A stretch of 64,000 bases of DNA, from contig NC_088210.1 of NCBI RefSeq assembly GCF_037126465.1, forward strand, positions 10,748,011 to 10,812,010, given 5' to 3'. This stretch comes from Ornithodoros turicata. Its lineage: Eukaryota; Arthropoda; Arachnida; Ixodida; Argasidae. Position 1 is the stretch's first letter, and the number at the start of each line of letters is the position of its first letter. Positions 23,181 to 34,350 of the stretch are shown here, one piece after another. The translations under genes were made by a program, and so were the position numbers. A model generated the notes under the pieces. It did not search any database. It saw nothing but the letters and a program-made list of their open reading frames with translations, and was not told the DNA's origin.

Positions 23181-23594
23181 ATGGTCATTATCACAACAAC
23201 TGATGTACAAGTACGGTTCGTACAGGTAATTTAAGTACGCCCGTAGAACTCGGAATAAAACCGGTTTAACTTTCACTTCTTGGTCTTGCCAGCCTGAAAG
23301 GCAAATAGGAATAATTGTGACAATTCAGTAAATAAAGTTTTGAAGAGTAAGCATACGTACCTCAACGTTAGTTATTTTTCCATGGTAGTGCCTCGTACAG
23401 TTACATTCGTAAAGTAACTTTTCCGTGACTGGATGTGGTGTGATGTGGTAGAGGAGGGGAAAAAAAGGGGTGATCTGGAAATCTTGATCCCTTCGTCAGA
23501 GCAGAAGGGTTCTTACAAATAACGCTCGCCACAGGCGGCGGAATTATGTGATATGCCTTCAGATTTCATCGACCGTAATAATTCAATATTAATG

Positions 23595-23931
23595 CAGTGT
23601 TTCCCAAAGTGTGGTCCGCGGACCCCTGGGGGTCCGCGAGAGTGTCCGTGGGGGTCCGCGACCGTCTCTCACATTTCAGTGAGCATTTTCGTCCCCACAA
23701 ACACGCGCTCGGACATGCTGCCCGATTTCCAAACACCCAGAACTTCCAAAATTGCTACAAGCATGCTTCAACGGCTAGCTTCTAATTTCCTATAGAAAAG
23801 TCCTGCAATGCACGTTTGTCCGCGTCATACACATACAAACAAGAAGAAACCAGTCCGGAATCGTTTCTGAAGCTGTATCGAAAGCACGCAGCAGCTGACG
23901 AGGTTGCTGGTTATGCACTGGCTGTGACGGT

Positions 23932-23962
<31 letters not shown>

Positions 23963-24025
23963 GTTCGTGGATAGGTTCTAATCGGTTCCGGGGGTCCTTC
24001 ACCGCCAAAAGTTTGGGAAACACTG
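23595..24025. mobile_element. non-autonomous hAT MITE with perfect 8-bp target duplication
   Basis: The ends CAGTGTTTCCCAAAGT and aagtttgggaaacactg are inverted repeats. The 8-bp repeat tattaatg is present exactly outside both (23587-23594 and 24026-24033). Inside are a tandem 'gggggtccgcga' motif and, on the right, a TG repeat running into about 20 G (23931-23963). It is 431 bp with no coding content. Confidence 0.92.
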
Positions 24026-24125
24026 TATTAATGCTATACTCACGTCCTGCGGCGAGCTACGTTTGGAAGTTTAATTAAACTGTGTTGCGCAAGCATGATA
24101 TACCTACCACTATACCCTATGAAGT

Positions 24126-25130
24126 GTGTGTCCAATACTTTAAAGGTGCTGTCACGACAAAAAACGCTGTTGAACTGATGGTGCTATCGGAATTGTGGGT
24201 GAATGCACTTACCTGGAATATTTCGTTCTGAAACAGTCGGAAACATTAGAAAATGAATTTAATCGAATGTTGCAGCCGTCTGCGCGCTCCCGGCTGAATT
24301 GAGGCAACAGTGTGCGAACGGACGTCACTGGAGTCTGTTACCAAAGCGGGCTGCCCTGCACAAAATGCGGTCTTCCGACTGACAATCTGCGTCCATGCTT
24401 TCGGTGGTATCGGATTGCAACCAGCCTGGCGACACCGTCACCTGAGCGATTGGGAACCTCGCCCGCGATGCCAATGACGTCATCAGAAGAGGCCAAGCAG
24501 GAAAGGGCCGTTTCAACCGGAAGTTGGTTTCGAATTCGATGTTTTTGATGATATATGAAAAAAAAAAAAAAAATAAACACCAACAAATTTTGCGAAACTA
24601 TTTTGGTGTTGTCTTTTTGAAAGACATCTCTTCAAGTGGATATCACACTTACTTTAAAATTCCGTATTCCTCGTGGACACCATCCTTAACGGGGCATGGA
24701 GGTCACTTGGAGCCTGTATTTGTTTTGTAATTTCCCTCTCCCTCCTTCCCAAGGAGCCCAACAATGCGGAGAGACCTCGGATTGGTTTCCTCAAACGTCC
24801 TCCGGCGATGATATAGGACAAATTGTTTGACGAGACCAACGGAAGGCCGCTCGGCATTGTCGAGCTTCCTGAGAGACGGAGAGAAGATATTGTTAATTGC
24901 CGGTTTCTTTCGGCGCATAAATCGCGGACGATGCGACGGACGAATTTCGTTCCTTTTGTGTTGGTGTCAAAGTAACGGCTTCTTTCATCCTGCGACGAAG
25001 TTTCGCAGCGCTACAGCGGAAGATGCGAAAAACGTCGTAGTTTTCTGCTGTCACGTGATGGCGAGCGCCCAACGTTGTGTCTTCACGCACACTGCTAACC
25101 GTGGGGAATATGCTGTGACAGAGGCCAGAC
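24126..25130. other. stretch with possible diverged element
   Basis: 'ggtgctgtcacgacaaaa' at about 24146 is weakly mirrored by 'gttttctgctgtcacgtg' near 25045, and a poly-A run lies at 24558-24573. A diverged element is possible, but I could not trace convincing ends. Confidence 0.25.
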
Positions 25131-25135
25131 TTGTG

Positions 25136-25727
25136 CGTAACGCGTTACTAGTAATTGCGTTACTTGTAATCAATTACTTTTCTGAGTAATCGATTACTCA
25201 GTAATTGATTACTTTTCCGGCAGGTATTAGCTTATCTTTTAGATCTTCTGCCCCAAGTCAAGCCCCTGGTGCCGTCTGCCTTTGTTGGGCTGTTGCTGTT
25301 CTACTATAGCAAGCGGAGGTCATTGTAATGACGTTCTGGAATTTCGGGGTCTCTCTCTCTAATCCCTTCCTACACCAGTGTGATGGTACCTGAAGATTTG
25401 GAGGTTTATTGAGTCATGGGGAAGTTCCACGCAATGCTCTTCCACAATCTGGTCAACGTCTTCCCTTGCGATAAATACAGTAGACATACAGATCTTCTTA
25501 TCCTAGGCGTTTTTGTTTTTGTTGTTATCTCAGCTGTTCCACTGTTGAACCTTTCTTTGTTTGTTCTTTTTTTTCCTGAGGCGCACAAAGACGGTTATAA
25601 TTTGCGTGAATGCAGAGTAACGACTGGAGTAATGCGTTACTTTTTTACTCGTTACTCAATTACATTTGGAGTCAAGTAATTGGTAACTGCAATCAATTAC
25701 TTTCTTCGAGTAACGGGCACAAGTCTG
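25136..25727. mobile_element. non-autonomous hAT element with GTAAC/ATTAC-rich ends
   Basis: The ends CAGACTTGTGCG and gggcacaagtctg are inverted. Just inside both ends are many copies of 'gttac' and 'caattac' motifs. The flanks gacagaggc (left) and gacagagcc (right) look like an 8-bp duplication altered by one indel. The same family is present at 36482-36976. Confidence 0.72.
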
Positions 25728-25959
25728 GACAGAGCCACAAGATATTCCGTAGCAGACGACAGGGAAACACGCTGACGGTGTCGTCTGCTAAATGTTAAGC
25801 GCCGAGCGTCGTCTGCTAACACGGACGGAACTTTGGCTCCGTGAGCAGTGTTTTCGCTTTTTCTTCCACTATAATGTTCTGTGAGGATGTCGCTCACGTG
25901 AATACACAGTAAGAGTGCCCATGACTCATTCAAAGCCAGCTACTGCCCAAAGTGACACC

Positions 25960-26020
25960 TTTATCATGCTCCTGATCTGAGTGGGTCGTACGCCTTTCTG
26001 TGACAATTAGCATAAATACA
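25960..26020. mobile_element. MITE fragment (A/B type)
   Basis: 'gggtcgtacgcctttctgtgac' and 'ttagcataaa' match the inner part of the palindromic MITEs, including the GTACGCC core. The ends are missing. Confidence 0.4.
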
Positions 26021-26228
26021 AATGCCCATTGAACATGTGCGTGGAGCCATCACGCGCGTACCGTGCCAACCTGTCAGAGAGCATTGGATCCAATGCCCTT
26101 TGCGAAGTTGACACGTTAAACGCTGGGTGCAGCTACACGCATGTTCAATAGCTGTTGGGTTCAATGGAGAGAGAGACTCCGCTTGCTATCCAGCGCTTTA
26201 ATGAGACGAGCCGTCACTATACCTCCGT

Positions 26229-27371
26229 TTGTTGGCCCATCACCAGCGGCATCCTTTACTGTGGAAGCTTTCCCGTCGCAGGAATAACAAGTTCCGATCC
26301 TGCATTCAACAGCTGAAGCCTGAACTGCCACGTTTTCAAGTTGAGCCCCAGGCGCGTTCAACTCTACCTTGGAACCTCGCTCTACCATCTGCTTCGCTAT
26401 TGGTTCCCGGACTGCAGAGAAAGAATGATGTCGCTGCAGGTGTGGTCCAAGGCGCTCATATTGGATATGATGAGCGTGCTGTATGCATGCTTTACTCCTG
26501 TTTTTACGGACGGCCCGTCCACAAAAACCAGCTCCGCATGCGCCTATATCATTTCATCCGAAGACATAACTGGTATCTCCCGTCTCTCGCATCCAACGTC
26601 GTCAACATGTGCTGAGCTGCATGCTTTGCTCTTTGCCTTGCGCAAGATCCTGAAGTGTTCAGCTCGGTCATGGGGCTTTTACACTCAAAGGCTGCTCTCC
26701 AATGCCTCGACAATGGGCATTCGCGCTCCTCTCATGTCCATTGTTGCTGACGTGCTTGAAACTTACAAGAAGCTGCTGGACCTGGGCCACTGCATAGTAT
26801 TACAGTGGGTACCTGGTCATGTCGGCATACCCGGCAATGAAGAGGCCGACAGGGCTGCCCTACGGGGTCATCAGATACTTTCAGCCCGCTCTACCATCTT
26901 GTACAAAGGTGATCGTCAGGCCCTCGTCTGTGCTATAACTGCAGACAAGACAAGATCACAGTGGCTGCATGACATGACACCCTACTCTCTGCTCCACGCA
27001 GTGGATCCGTCTATCTCACTGTCGCTTCCTCATCGCCTTCCGCGACACTACGCATCCCTTCTTCACCGCATGCGGCTGAATGTTGCATTTACACCAGTTA
27101 TGAGGCAGCGTCTTGGCTGTGCGCCATCGGACCTTTGTGCATCATGCAATGTGCGCGCTGACCTGCACCACCTATACTTATGGACTGCCCTGACTACCAG
27201 CGGGAGCGCGAGATCTTGCAGCACGGAATGCATGCAGTCGACCACCGCCCCTTTACCATGGGCAAGGTGCTGGGCCCATGGTCCAGTAGCGTTCATATGC
27301 ACCAAGGCCTTCGTCATCTTTGGGATTTCCTGTCATCAACAGGCCATCTCCACCCTGCTTTGACCACCTGA
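26229..27371 (+). pseudogene. LINE ORF2 C-terminal part with RNase H, frameshifted
   Basis: Three consecutive plus-strand frames make up the end of a retrotransposon polyprotein. The first (about 26229-26500) has the linker PWNLALPSASLLVPGLQRK. The second (about 26500-27175) is an RNase H domain with the catalytic-type segments FTDG, AELHALLFAL and LQWVPGHVGIPGNEEADRAA, then CASCNVRADLHH. The third (27180-27371) has MDCPDYQRERE and ends RPFTMGKVLGPW...LRHLWDFL. Together CASC...HH...MDC forms the C-x2-C-H-C zinc motif. RNase H plus zinc motif fits the I/Jockey-type LINE superfamilies. Frameshifts near 26500 and 27175 make it non-functional. The reverse transcriptase lies outside or is lost. 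The copy is 5'-truncated near 26.2 kb. Confidence 0.88.
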
Positions 27372-28920
27372 ATCCTCATCCTCACTACCTACAAATGGCA
27401 CTGGAGCAGCACCCAGCCTGCTGACCGACATCAGCCCCATCTCATCATCGTATCTTTATGTGTGCATGTGTGTGTGTGGGGGGGGGGTGTGTTCAATGAT
27501 CACTGAAGACGGTCCGTATGGCAGGGGTATCAGGAAAAAAGAGGATATCGTTCGCAACGATTGTTGATTGATTAGGAGCGTGCTATGTGGTTCTGTCACA
27601 CAAGGAATACGTAACATGTACTTCTCACGCAATGCATAGGTGAGTTCCCCGTTCGGACGATGGGACACTGCATGAATTATCTGCGTACAGTAACGCACAG
27701 TTACCCTTAATAAATAATGCACCCGTGTGACCTACAATGGACCGTTAATGGGCATCATTTTGCAAATGCCTCCTCATGAGGATCCGCATTATGTGCCCTA
27801 CACTCTAATTCTGTCGGTGTGCTCGTAAGCTGAAGCTGCATAACAAAACTGAAAGAAAGAAAGAAAGAAAGAAAGAAAAAAAAACACATTATGGATTTAA
27901 AATAATGACATTTGTTCTACGTACGAGAGTCTCATCATTTTCATGCATGGTGACATTCTCTAAGTTGCTGCCATGTTATGTATGCAAGGTTCAATACTCC
28001 ATGGTAGCAGAACAAGTTTGCTGTCTTGTTCGTCAGCAATGATATGTTCTATATGCTTTGAAATGCACGTTGCTCGTATAGGGGGCAGCTATATCGGTAG
28101 GTGGATAAGAAAAAGGTGCCTTGAAATTAGCAAATTAGCTACCTTAACGCCACCCTCCCCACGACACGGTTACACCTAACCGTAACAGCGGAAATCAAAT
28201 GAACGGTTAATGAACATGAAAAGCAACAGTTGACCAACAAATGAAACACAGGAAAAGTTTCCACTGCTTCGACTTGGGCTGAGCATCCCGCAACCGTCCA
28301 CAGTGTGACACGTGTAAGGATCAACAGAACCAGTTGTCAAAGCATCTGATTGGTCTTCATCAAGAAGACGTACCAGCAACGCAGGTTCCAGCTCCCCTCA
28401 CTTAGTAGCAGCAGCAGCCTGCGGTAACTGCATGTTACAAGCTTGTGTACGAATTTGTTGATACCTTCTCAATCCATTACTGTTGGTGCGTATTTCCAAG
28501 AACCATATCAAAGAATATAATAGTAAGTTAGATTCTGAACTCCGAGCAGGGCAGCTTCACGGCTTGACGGGCTGTGAAAGGAAAATAACAAACTGAAAAA
28601 GGTCAACAAATTGCAATCAGGTGAATGTTCCGTATTAAAGCAAGGATTAAAAGCCAAGAAAAAGTTTCGTCCACATAGTCTGTTCCAGTGTGTCCCACAT
28701 ATCGCGCCGCGGTGAGTCACGAAATAAGCGGGCTAGGAAGGTGGCGTACAACATTGGTTATCACGTGAGGTGTGGTGATGCAGGTGGCGGGAGTGGAAAG
28801 CACACGACGCCTGGCCAAAGGTTGCTGTGTTGGATTCGAGCGTGTCCAGTATAGACAAACGAGCTGAGGCGAGCTCCACCTATAGGGAGAAACACAGCAC
28901 ATAGAGCTTCGCATAGAACT
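27372..28920. other. mostly unrecognised; LINE 3' UTR then microsatellite
   Basis: The first 100 bases are likely the 3' UTR of the LINE just upstream, ending in TG and G runs near 27463-27488. (GAAA)n lies at 27848-27884. The rest shows no ends or domains. Confidence 0.45.
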
Positions 28921-29004
28921 AATTCATGAAAAAGTCAATGACTGCCTGACAAAAAACACAATGACTGCCCGTGGCGCTGGCAGTCATTGGCTTTTCCGTG
29001 AATT
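28921..29004. mobile_element. 84-bp palindrome
   Basis: The arms 28921-28946 and 28979-29004 (aattcatgaaaaagtcaatg / cagtcattggcttttccgtg) are inverted matches around a 32-bp loop that itself repeats 'aatgactgcc'. It is probably a tiny MITE. Confidence 0.7.
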
Positions 29005-30296
29005 ACCTGGTGACGTGTCCAGTGTTTAATATATATGGTTCACTCTCACAGAAACTGCCGTCAAGTGATGGAAGCAGCCATATTGTGACCCAGAGTTGTC
29101 CGACAAATATTTATAGCGTGTGTAACGAATAAAAGTGTCTAAAATGAGTGAATGAAACGATTTGAGACGACATTGAGCCGGGGGGCGTGCTTTTTACTGC
29201 ACCGGTGGAACGATAAAATCGTTTATAAACCCAAAACGCGAGGCATTCTGGCCGTTCTGGTTTTGGCAGCTGCCGTTCAGATTGGACTTGGATTGGATTC
29301 GTACCAGGCAACAATCCGCTATGAGCCAACTTCGCAGCTCCATGTATCCCCGACACGTTTTACTTGGACCCTGATTTGGGTGGGGTATCTTTTATGCTGA
29401 TAACAATGAATCAACATATGGCTGTCGTCTGCGTTTGACGCGTCGAATAGGAATAAACACACGAGAAAATGGTGACTTTTGCGCACCTGCGACGACCCCT
29501 CCGAACGAGTGAGGAGTAGCAAGTCGATATCCCTGGCTCTCCAAAAAACAATAGACGAACGAACGAACCGTGGAGCCTGCTTCCGCCTGCCGCTAGGGCG
29601 TCGCGCTGAAAATACACCGCTCGCGCGTTCCGTACACTATTCTCGCCACCTGTCTTGAGAACAGCCGTCAGGTGTCTCCATAGGGGAAACTTCGTAAATC
29701 CAGAGGGTACTTCATTTTGCATAGGTGCCCGCAAAGAAAACAAATTTGATCCCTCCGTCCACCCTCCTTTCCACTCGCACTTTCCGGATATTTTGTAGAC
29801 CCGTACGAACAGTGGTTCGAAAACCGACGTGAATACGAAGTAAATAGCTCCAAACTCGAACGATTTGCATGCATAGCCGGAGTGGAAATGAAGTGCAAAC
29901 GTACAGGAAACATTAGCAGAGAACAGATATATTTTAATTTGCAGCGATATACGAGCGCCAAATCTCTGTCAGTATTCATTCGAAAGGTGGCGAATTTAAA
30001 GACGTAGCATAGTGCTGCGCCACCTATGTTTTGACTTACGGAAAGGGATAGGAGGTGTCCACTAGTGCACGTAAAACAGTGTTTCTGGCGGTTTCGGTGT
30101 AGATTAATTGTTTGTTCTTGCGCGGGGTTTGTTCTTTTCCATGGCAACCGTTCGAACATATTCGGCATGGAAGATGCATTCGATTCGATCCGCAATTCGA
30201 ATACCGAAATTCGTATTGGGTTTGGAATTCGAATCGAACATATTGCCACGTATCGTCTTTGGGGCGACCACATGCAACAACAACAGGCAACGAGGC
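29005..30296. other. stretch without clear genes; ATTCGAAT-rich part
   Basis: Positions 30175-30240 carry several 'attcgaat' palindromes like those before 31003 and near 42660; they could be subterminal repeats of a hAT-type element that later received the SINE-like insertion at 30297. The rest is unassigned. Confidence 0.3.
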
Positions 30297-30619
30297 ATGA
30301 GAGAAACTGATGTTCTGAGGCTGGAACAACATAGAAGGGACAGATACAAACAAACAGTTTCTCTCATGTTCAACAGGTGCCGCTTGCGTCGATTCCATCG
30401 TATGAATGTGTGTATGAGTGAGCAAAAAAATGTAAGAGTGAAAGGAGGGTGAGTGAGAGTGAGTGGCTGGTTTGTCGTCCCTTCAGATGACGCACCCCGA
30501 AAGTCACTGGAGAGGCGTGTTAGCTTAGCTCAATTGGTAGAGCCCTGGACCGGTAATCCAGAAGATGTGGGTTCGATCCTTACAGCTGGCTAACCTTTTC
30601 AGTGACTTTCATCTTTCAT
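30297..30619 (+). mobile_element. SINE-like retroposon with an internal tRNA-like domain
   Basis: The 13-bp direct repeat caggcaacgaggc flanks the element exactly (30284-30296 and 30620-30632). The insert begins 'atgagagaaactgatgttc' and contains the inverse of that block at about 30355-30372. It ends with 'ctttcatctttcat'. Unlike ordinary SINEs the tRNA-like part is near the 3' end (30519-30591), not at the 5' start. Related pieces are at 6960-7142 and 35650-36110. Confidence 0.82.
30519..30591 (+). other. tRNA-like sequence (73 nt) inside the retroposon
   Basis: The 73 bases fold as a full cloverleaf: 7-bp acceptor (gttagct/agctggc with two G-U), D arm gctc/gagc, anticodon arm ctgga/tccag, 5-base variable loop, T arm gtggg/cttac. 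The A box tagctcaattgg is perfect and the B box ggttcgatcct is close. The anticodon position reads GGT (Thr), but base 33 is C instead of the invariant T, so it is unlikely to be a working tRNA gene. A 17-bp inverted repeat encloses it (30499-30515 with 30594-30610, 15 matches). Confidence 0.7.
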
Positions 30620-30929
30620 CAGGCAACGAGGCGTCGAACGACGGGCTGGGGCCCGCGACACGTCGCGCTACATGGCAAGCGATCCTTCTGGAAGCATCTG
30701 CTCCTTCGCTCGCATCAATCTCAAGGATGGGCCGACGACCTTGCAGAGGCTTCTGTATTTCCTTCTCTCCACCGACGCGTGTTTTCTACAATGTTCACCG
30801 CTGTGTATAAAAGCTTGTGAGCTCCCAGTCGGAGCATTCTTTAACCTTAGTTCTGTCTAAGAGCCACCGCTCTTGTGCTAGCGAGCTAAGCAGCTAGAAC
30901 AAAGCGTTCGCCGATTATTCGCCGTCGCG

Positions 30930-31003
30930 CTCGTCTGTTTTCGTCCGTGACAATATAAGCATTCCTTCGATATTCGAAAAATTCGAAAATTCGCACGGCA
31001 CTA
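30930..31003. mobile_element. possible hAT terminus
   Basis: The right end '...ttcgcacggcacta', preceded by 'attcgaaaa' units, resembles hAT ends of the TAGTGCC type. No left partner or duplication was found. Confidence 0.35.
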
Positions 31004-31077
31004 ATATTGGGCTGCCCATAGGGAACGTCGTAGTTTTTGAGATAAACAAGGGGAACGGAAGACGTGCTCAGATCTCC

Positions 31078-31196
31078 ACTCTCAAAATAGACCTTCAACA
31101 CGTAAGCACGCCGAAGGCCAGCCATTATTGCACAGAATGATGCAGTTATCACTCGCGATTTGTGGAAAGCGCGAGGCATACGCCTTTTTGGTGCAT
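31078..31196. mobile_element. MITE B-type fragment, left arm
   Basis: It starts 'cactctcaaaatag', continues with 'gcacgccgaaggccagccat', and reaches 'gcgaggcatacgccttttt'. The right arm is absent. Confidence 0.5.
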
Positions 31197-31264
31197 CGCA
31201 TCTTGGTATTTAGGGCCGCTTTGAGATTTAAAAGCGATAAAAACCGATGTGATGTGATGTGGTA

Positions 31265-31660
31265 CATTCGAAAAGCGATAAAACACCAGTGCAGGGGACA
31301 CGGATAGACGAAACACAGACGAAGCACAGACTGACAAAAACTTTTTTTGTTTATTGTCAGTCAGTGCTTCGTCAGTGTTTCGTCTCTCCGTGTCCCCTGC
31401 ACTCTTAAAAATGAACTTCACCACATTGCACGCTCCTAGCCAACCACCATCCCGAATGACAACGTTCTCGCCCCTGATTTGTTGAAAACGGGAGGAGGAG
31501 CCTATTTTGTGCTGTGCATAATGGCACAAAATAGGCTCCTCCTCCCGTTTTCAACAAATCTAGGGCGAGAACGTTGTCATTCGGTGTGATGGTTGGCTAG
31601 GAGCGTGCTATGTGGTGAAGTTCATTTTTAAGAGTGTGCACTGGTGGGGTTTTATCGCTC
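31265..31660. mobile_element. foldback element interrupted by a MITE-A insertion
   Basis: Left 'agcgataaaacaccagtgca' and 'ggggacacggatagacgaaa' are matched in inverse by 'gtttcgtctctccgtgtcc' and, beyond the inserted MITE, by 'tgcactggtggggttttat'. Removing 31400-31636 restores a continuous right arm. The loop contains a T-run near 31344. Confidence 0.7.
31400..31636. mobile_element. MITE family A copy
   Basis: It runs from CACTCTTAAAAATGAAC to gttcatttttaagagtg with nearly perfect palindromic arms ('gggaggaggagcctatttt' facing its inverse). TG lies on both sides. It belongs to the subtype with GAGGAGGAGCC in place of GGCGTACGCC at the centre, as do 49515-49751 and 55062-55300. Confidence 0.85.
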
Positions 31661-31949
31661 TTAGACCGTTTTGGGATACGGTAGAATGTAATCCGTATGT
31701 TTTGTCTCGTGGGTTGATTACTTGACAAAACGGGAACCTCGTACGGAGAGGGACGTCGCGACGGCTGCGAAAACCGCGCCACTAATCAATAAACTTCAAT
31801 TATCAATAGTTTACTGCAAAGTTAATTGACATATTTTGTACAGTGACTCCGAGAGTGCATGCGAAAGAGTCTTTTTGGATTGCCCCCCCCCCTCCACAAA
31901 CTGCTACTTTAATTTATATGCTGTAGTGGCATTCATAACACTTCAAGCT

Positions 31950-32110
31950 TTTTTTTTTTATTCCGTGTTCGCGCCGCGAAGCATGCTATGAGCGGCTTGC
32001 TATGAGCGGCGTACAGATGTGGACAGATGGAGAGAGGACAGCAGGAAGGAGTGGGGGACAGGGGAGGGGGGATAGTATGCGTCCTGGGCCGACTTCACAG
32101 CGAACTGTGC
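31950..32110 (-). mobile_element. SINE family 1, 3' part
   Basis: On the minus strand it holds the body from 'cggcacagttcgctgtg' through 'gtcggcccaggacgcata' to 'cgcggcgcgaacacgg' and an A tail. The head is missing. A small duplication ('gctatgagcggc' twice) lies near 31986-32010. Confidence 0.7.
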
Positions 32111-32112
32111 CG

Positions 32113-32327
32113 ACAAAACATAACTGCACCGCATAACACGTTCTTTGCCAGCCACCAGAAAGGCATATAGTTCTTTCCTCTTGTTGAAGTCGGGAGACGT
32201 ACGCCCTTTTGTGAAACTTATGCACGTACGCTAATTGCCACAAATAGGCGTACTACGTCCCGCAGTTTCCACAAACCGGGATGTAGTAACGCAGTGTGTA
32301 CTGTGGTGGAGTTATGATTTAAGAGTG
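32113..32327. mobile_element. diverged palindromic MITE (A/B type)
   Basis: It has the left-arm motif 'ctgcaccgcataacacg', the centre 'gggagacgtacgcccttttgtg', and the right end 'gatttaagagtg'. The arms are diverged. It separates two SINE family-1 copies in opposite orientation. Confidence 0.6.
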
Positions 32328-32336
32328 TATACTCTG

Positions 32337-32540
32337 CCTGGGAAGTGACCCGGGTTCGAATACTGGCACAGGCTGTGCTGTCTGGGTGTTTTCCCTGGGT
32401 TCCTCTCGGACTGTGAGACTGTGAAGTCGGCCCAAGAAGCGTGATTCCCCTCACACACCGGAGTGACATGCGGCCACGTCAACAGGCAGATCGCTCGGCA
32501 ATAATACGCCGACAACCAATCAACCAATCTACACTGTCTG
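32337..32540 (+). mobile_element. SINE family 1, diverged copy
   Basis: B box ggttcgaatac, 'ggctgtgctgtctggg', 'gaagtcggcccaag', then a body like that of 22722-22897 ('gcggccacgtcaac'). The A box is missing, so the 5' end is truncated. Confidence 0.6.
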
Positions 32541-32570
32541 CACATAAGGACCTAAGCAGAACATCACCGT

Positions 32571-32730
32571 ACTCTTAAAACAGTACTTCCCCGCATAACA
32601 CGCTGAAGGCAAACTATTGCACGAGTGATACCTTTATCACTCATCACTCCTTCATTATCATTAATTTATTTGCTGTTGTTGTTGTTAGCACGGGACGTAC
32701 ACCTTTCTGTGATAGTCCGAAACGCATGGG
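32571..32730. mobile_element. MITE fragment (A/B type)
   Basis: 'actcttaaaacag', 'ccgcataacacgctg' and 'gggacgtacacctttctgtga' match a left arm. A GTT repeat (32672-32687) interrupts it and the right arm is gone. Confidence 0.5.
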
Positions 32731-33175
32731 ACGTTTTCCCAGCGTCAAAACGACGCGCTACACGCCATGGCCTTGCGTACGCAGCGAAGAACCGCCCGCG
32801 AGACGACCACCCGAAGTGCAATGGAACGCGTACATAGCGGGTGACGCGCGCTGACTTTGCTATATTGATCGACCACAAATGTCTGTTAAAATGTGCCGAT
32901 GCTCTTATTTGCTACGGTTTCTGCGTTCGTTCATTCCAAATATCGTTGAAACGCAGAAGTAAATTTAGTGTGGTCGATAGTGTCCCGATAGTGTCGATAG
33001 TGTCCCCCTCGGAAAACGCGCCCAGACGCGCGCGAATCTCTGTAGTCGACAGATTTCGGCGTACACACTTCGCGAGCGTTGAAAAACCCGTTTTTTTTTT
33101 CGAGGTCACACGCACGCCGAGCGCGCGCCCTGGAAACGTCGGAGAAAAACGCTCCATGCATTTCAGCCTTTGGTG

Positions 33176-33298
33176 TCACGAGAAAGCGTACGCTTCCCGT
33201 TTTCAGCAGATCAGGGAGAGAGAGGATACAGACGTTCGAGGGTGATGGTTGGCAAAAAAGCGTGTTATCCGGAGAAGTTTTGTTTCAGGAGTGCAGTA
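33176..33298. mobile_element. MITE fragment, right arm
   Basis: 'gcgtacgcttcccgttttcag', 'cagatcaggg', 'gggtgatggttggc' and 'ggagtg' follow the order of a family-A right arm. The left arm is missing. Confidence 0.55.
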
Positions 33299-33436
33299 TG
33301 TAGAACGGAGAAAGTGGGAGCACCATATACTCGGCTACGAACAGTGAAAGCACTAAGGGCCACCGTCTTCGCAGAATCCGTCGATAAATTGTCTCTTTTC
33401 GTCTCTTTTTGTCTCTACACGCGTTGCGGTCGCACG

Positions 33437-33438
<2 letters not shown>

Positions 33439-33471
<33 letters not shown>
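33439..33471. repeat. (GA)n microsatellite
   Basis: About 16 GA units. Confidence 0.95.
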
Positions 33472-33473
<2 letters not shown>

Positions 33474-34340
33474 TAAAAGAAGCTATAGATCGAACGCAGG
33501 AGCAGCTCCTGGTAATGGAAATCGCATTTCGAGCAGGTGAAGCACTAAGTTAATTTAGCACGAGGTGAAGTGGCCAGACCTCGACTCTTAAGCTTTTGCT
33601 GTATGGAAGATTCACCCCAGAACTCTCCGGGCTGTGCAATGTCAAGCCAGCCCCAGACGCTTCTATTTTTATTGAGATAGTAACGTCTGCTACAATTGCG
33701 TTAGTACGTGTGCTTGCAGTTCGCAATCAGTAATGAACAATTTCGCAGTAATCCTATGCGAAACGTTTGCACCCATTTGGTAGGCGCCCAGTAGAGTGTT
33801 GTTATTCGATTCGCTTTAGATGCGAATTATAACGGCTTAAGATATCTAATTTTGGGGCGTGGAGCCGAAATGTTTAGGGGTTTGGTTCAGACTAGGTTTT
33901 ACCGCGATGATATCGGTACCAACTCAAACTTTATTTGAATGTGCCCATGAACAGCTATATAAGCCTTAATAATGATGGAAAGCGGCGAAGCGATTCATAG
34001 AAAGCTATAAACCGGTTCAGGAAGCAGTTGCATGTAATGATCACGTGCTATAAAAAGCTGGGTGTATATCTATACTACGATGCATTGATCACTGGGAGAC
34101 ATTACATTAGACTGGGTATCATTGGGAGACCAAGGTTATATGTCTTCAAAGCTGTCACACTTAATTGCGTATCCGTACAATATCGTCTCACTAATCGTCT
34201 CAGAACCGTTACTTCAACTGCCAACCGTGACTTCTTTCTTCGATTCCATCCCCGTTAGGTTCGACACTCTACTTCAGCTATTTGCTAAATCTTCAACGAA
34301 AGATCATGTTTAGAGAAGAACAAGGCTTAGCCTTCTCCGG
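33472..34340. other. stretch with no recognised feature
   Basis: Short open frames only; no repeat ends or domains were seen. Confidence 0.4.
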
Positions 34341-34350
34341 GCGAAGATTA

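Noticed and set aside
22599..23234. 211-codon plus-strand open frame as a gene
   Set aside because: It spans a SINE insertion with its target duplications and a CAA repeat, so it is an accidental frame.
30519..30591. Functional tRNA-Thr gene
   Set aside because: The anticodon loop has C at position 33, the copy at 35762 has another anticodon, and the unit lies within a retroposon with target duplications.
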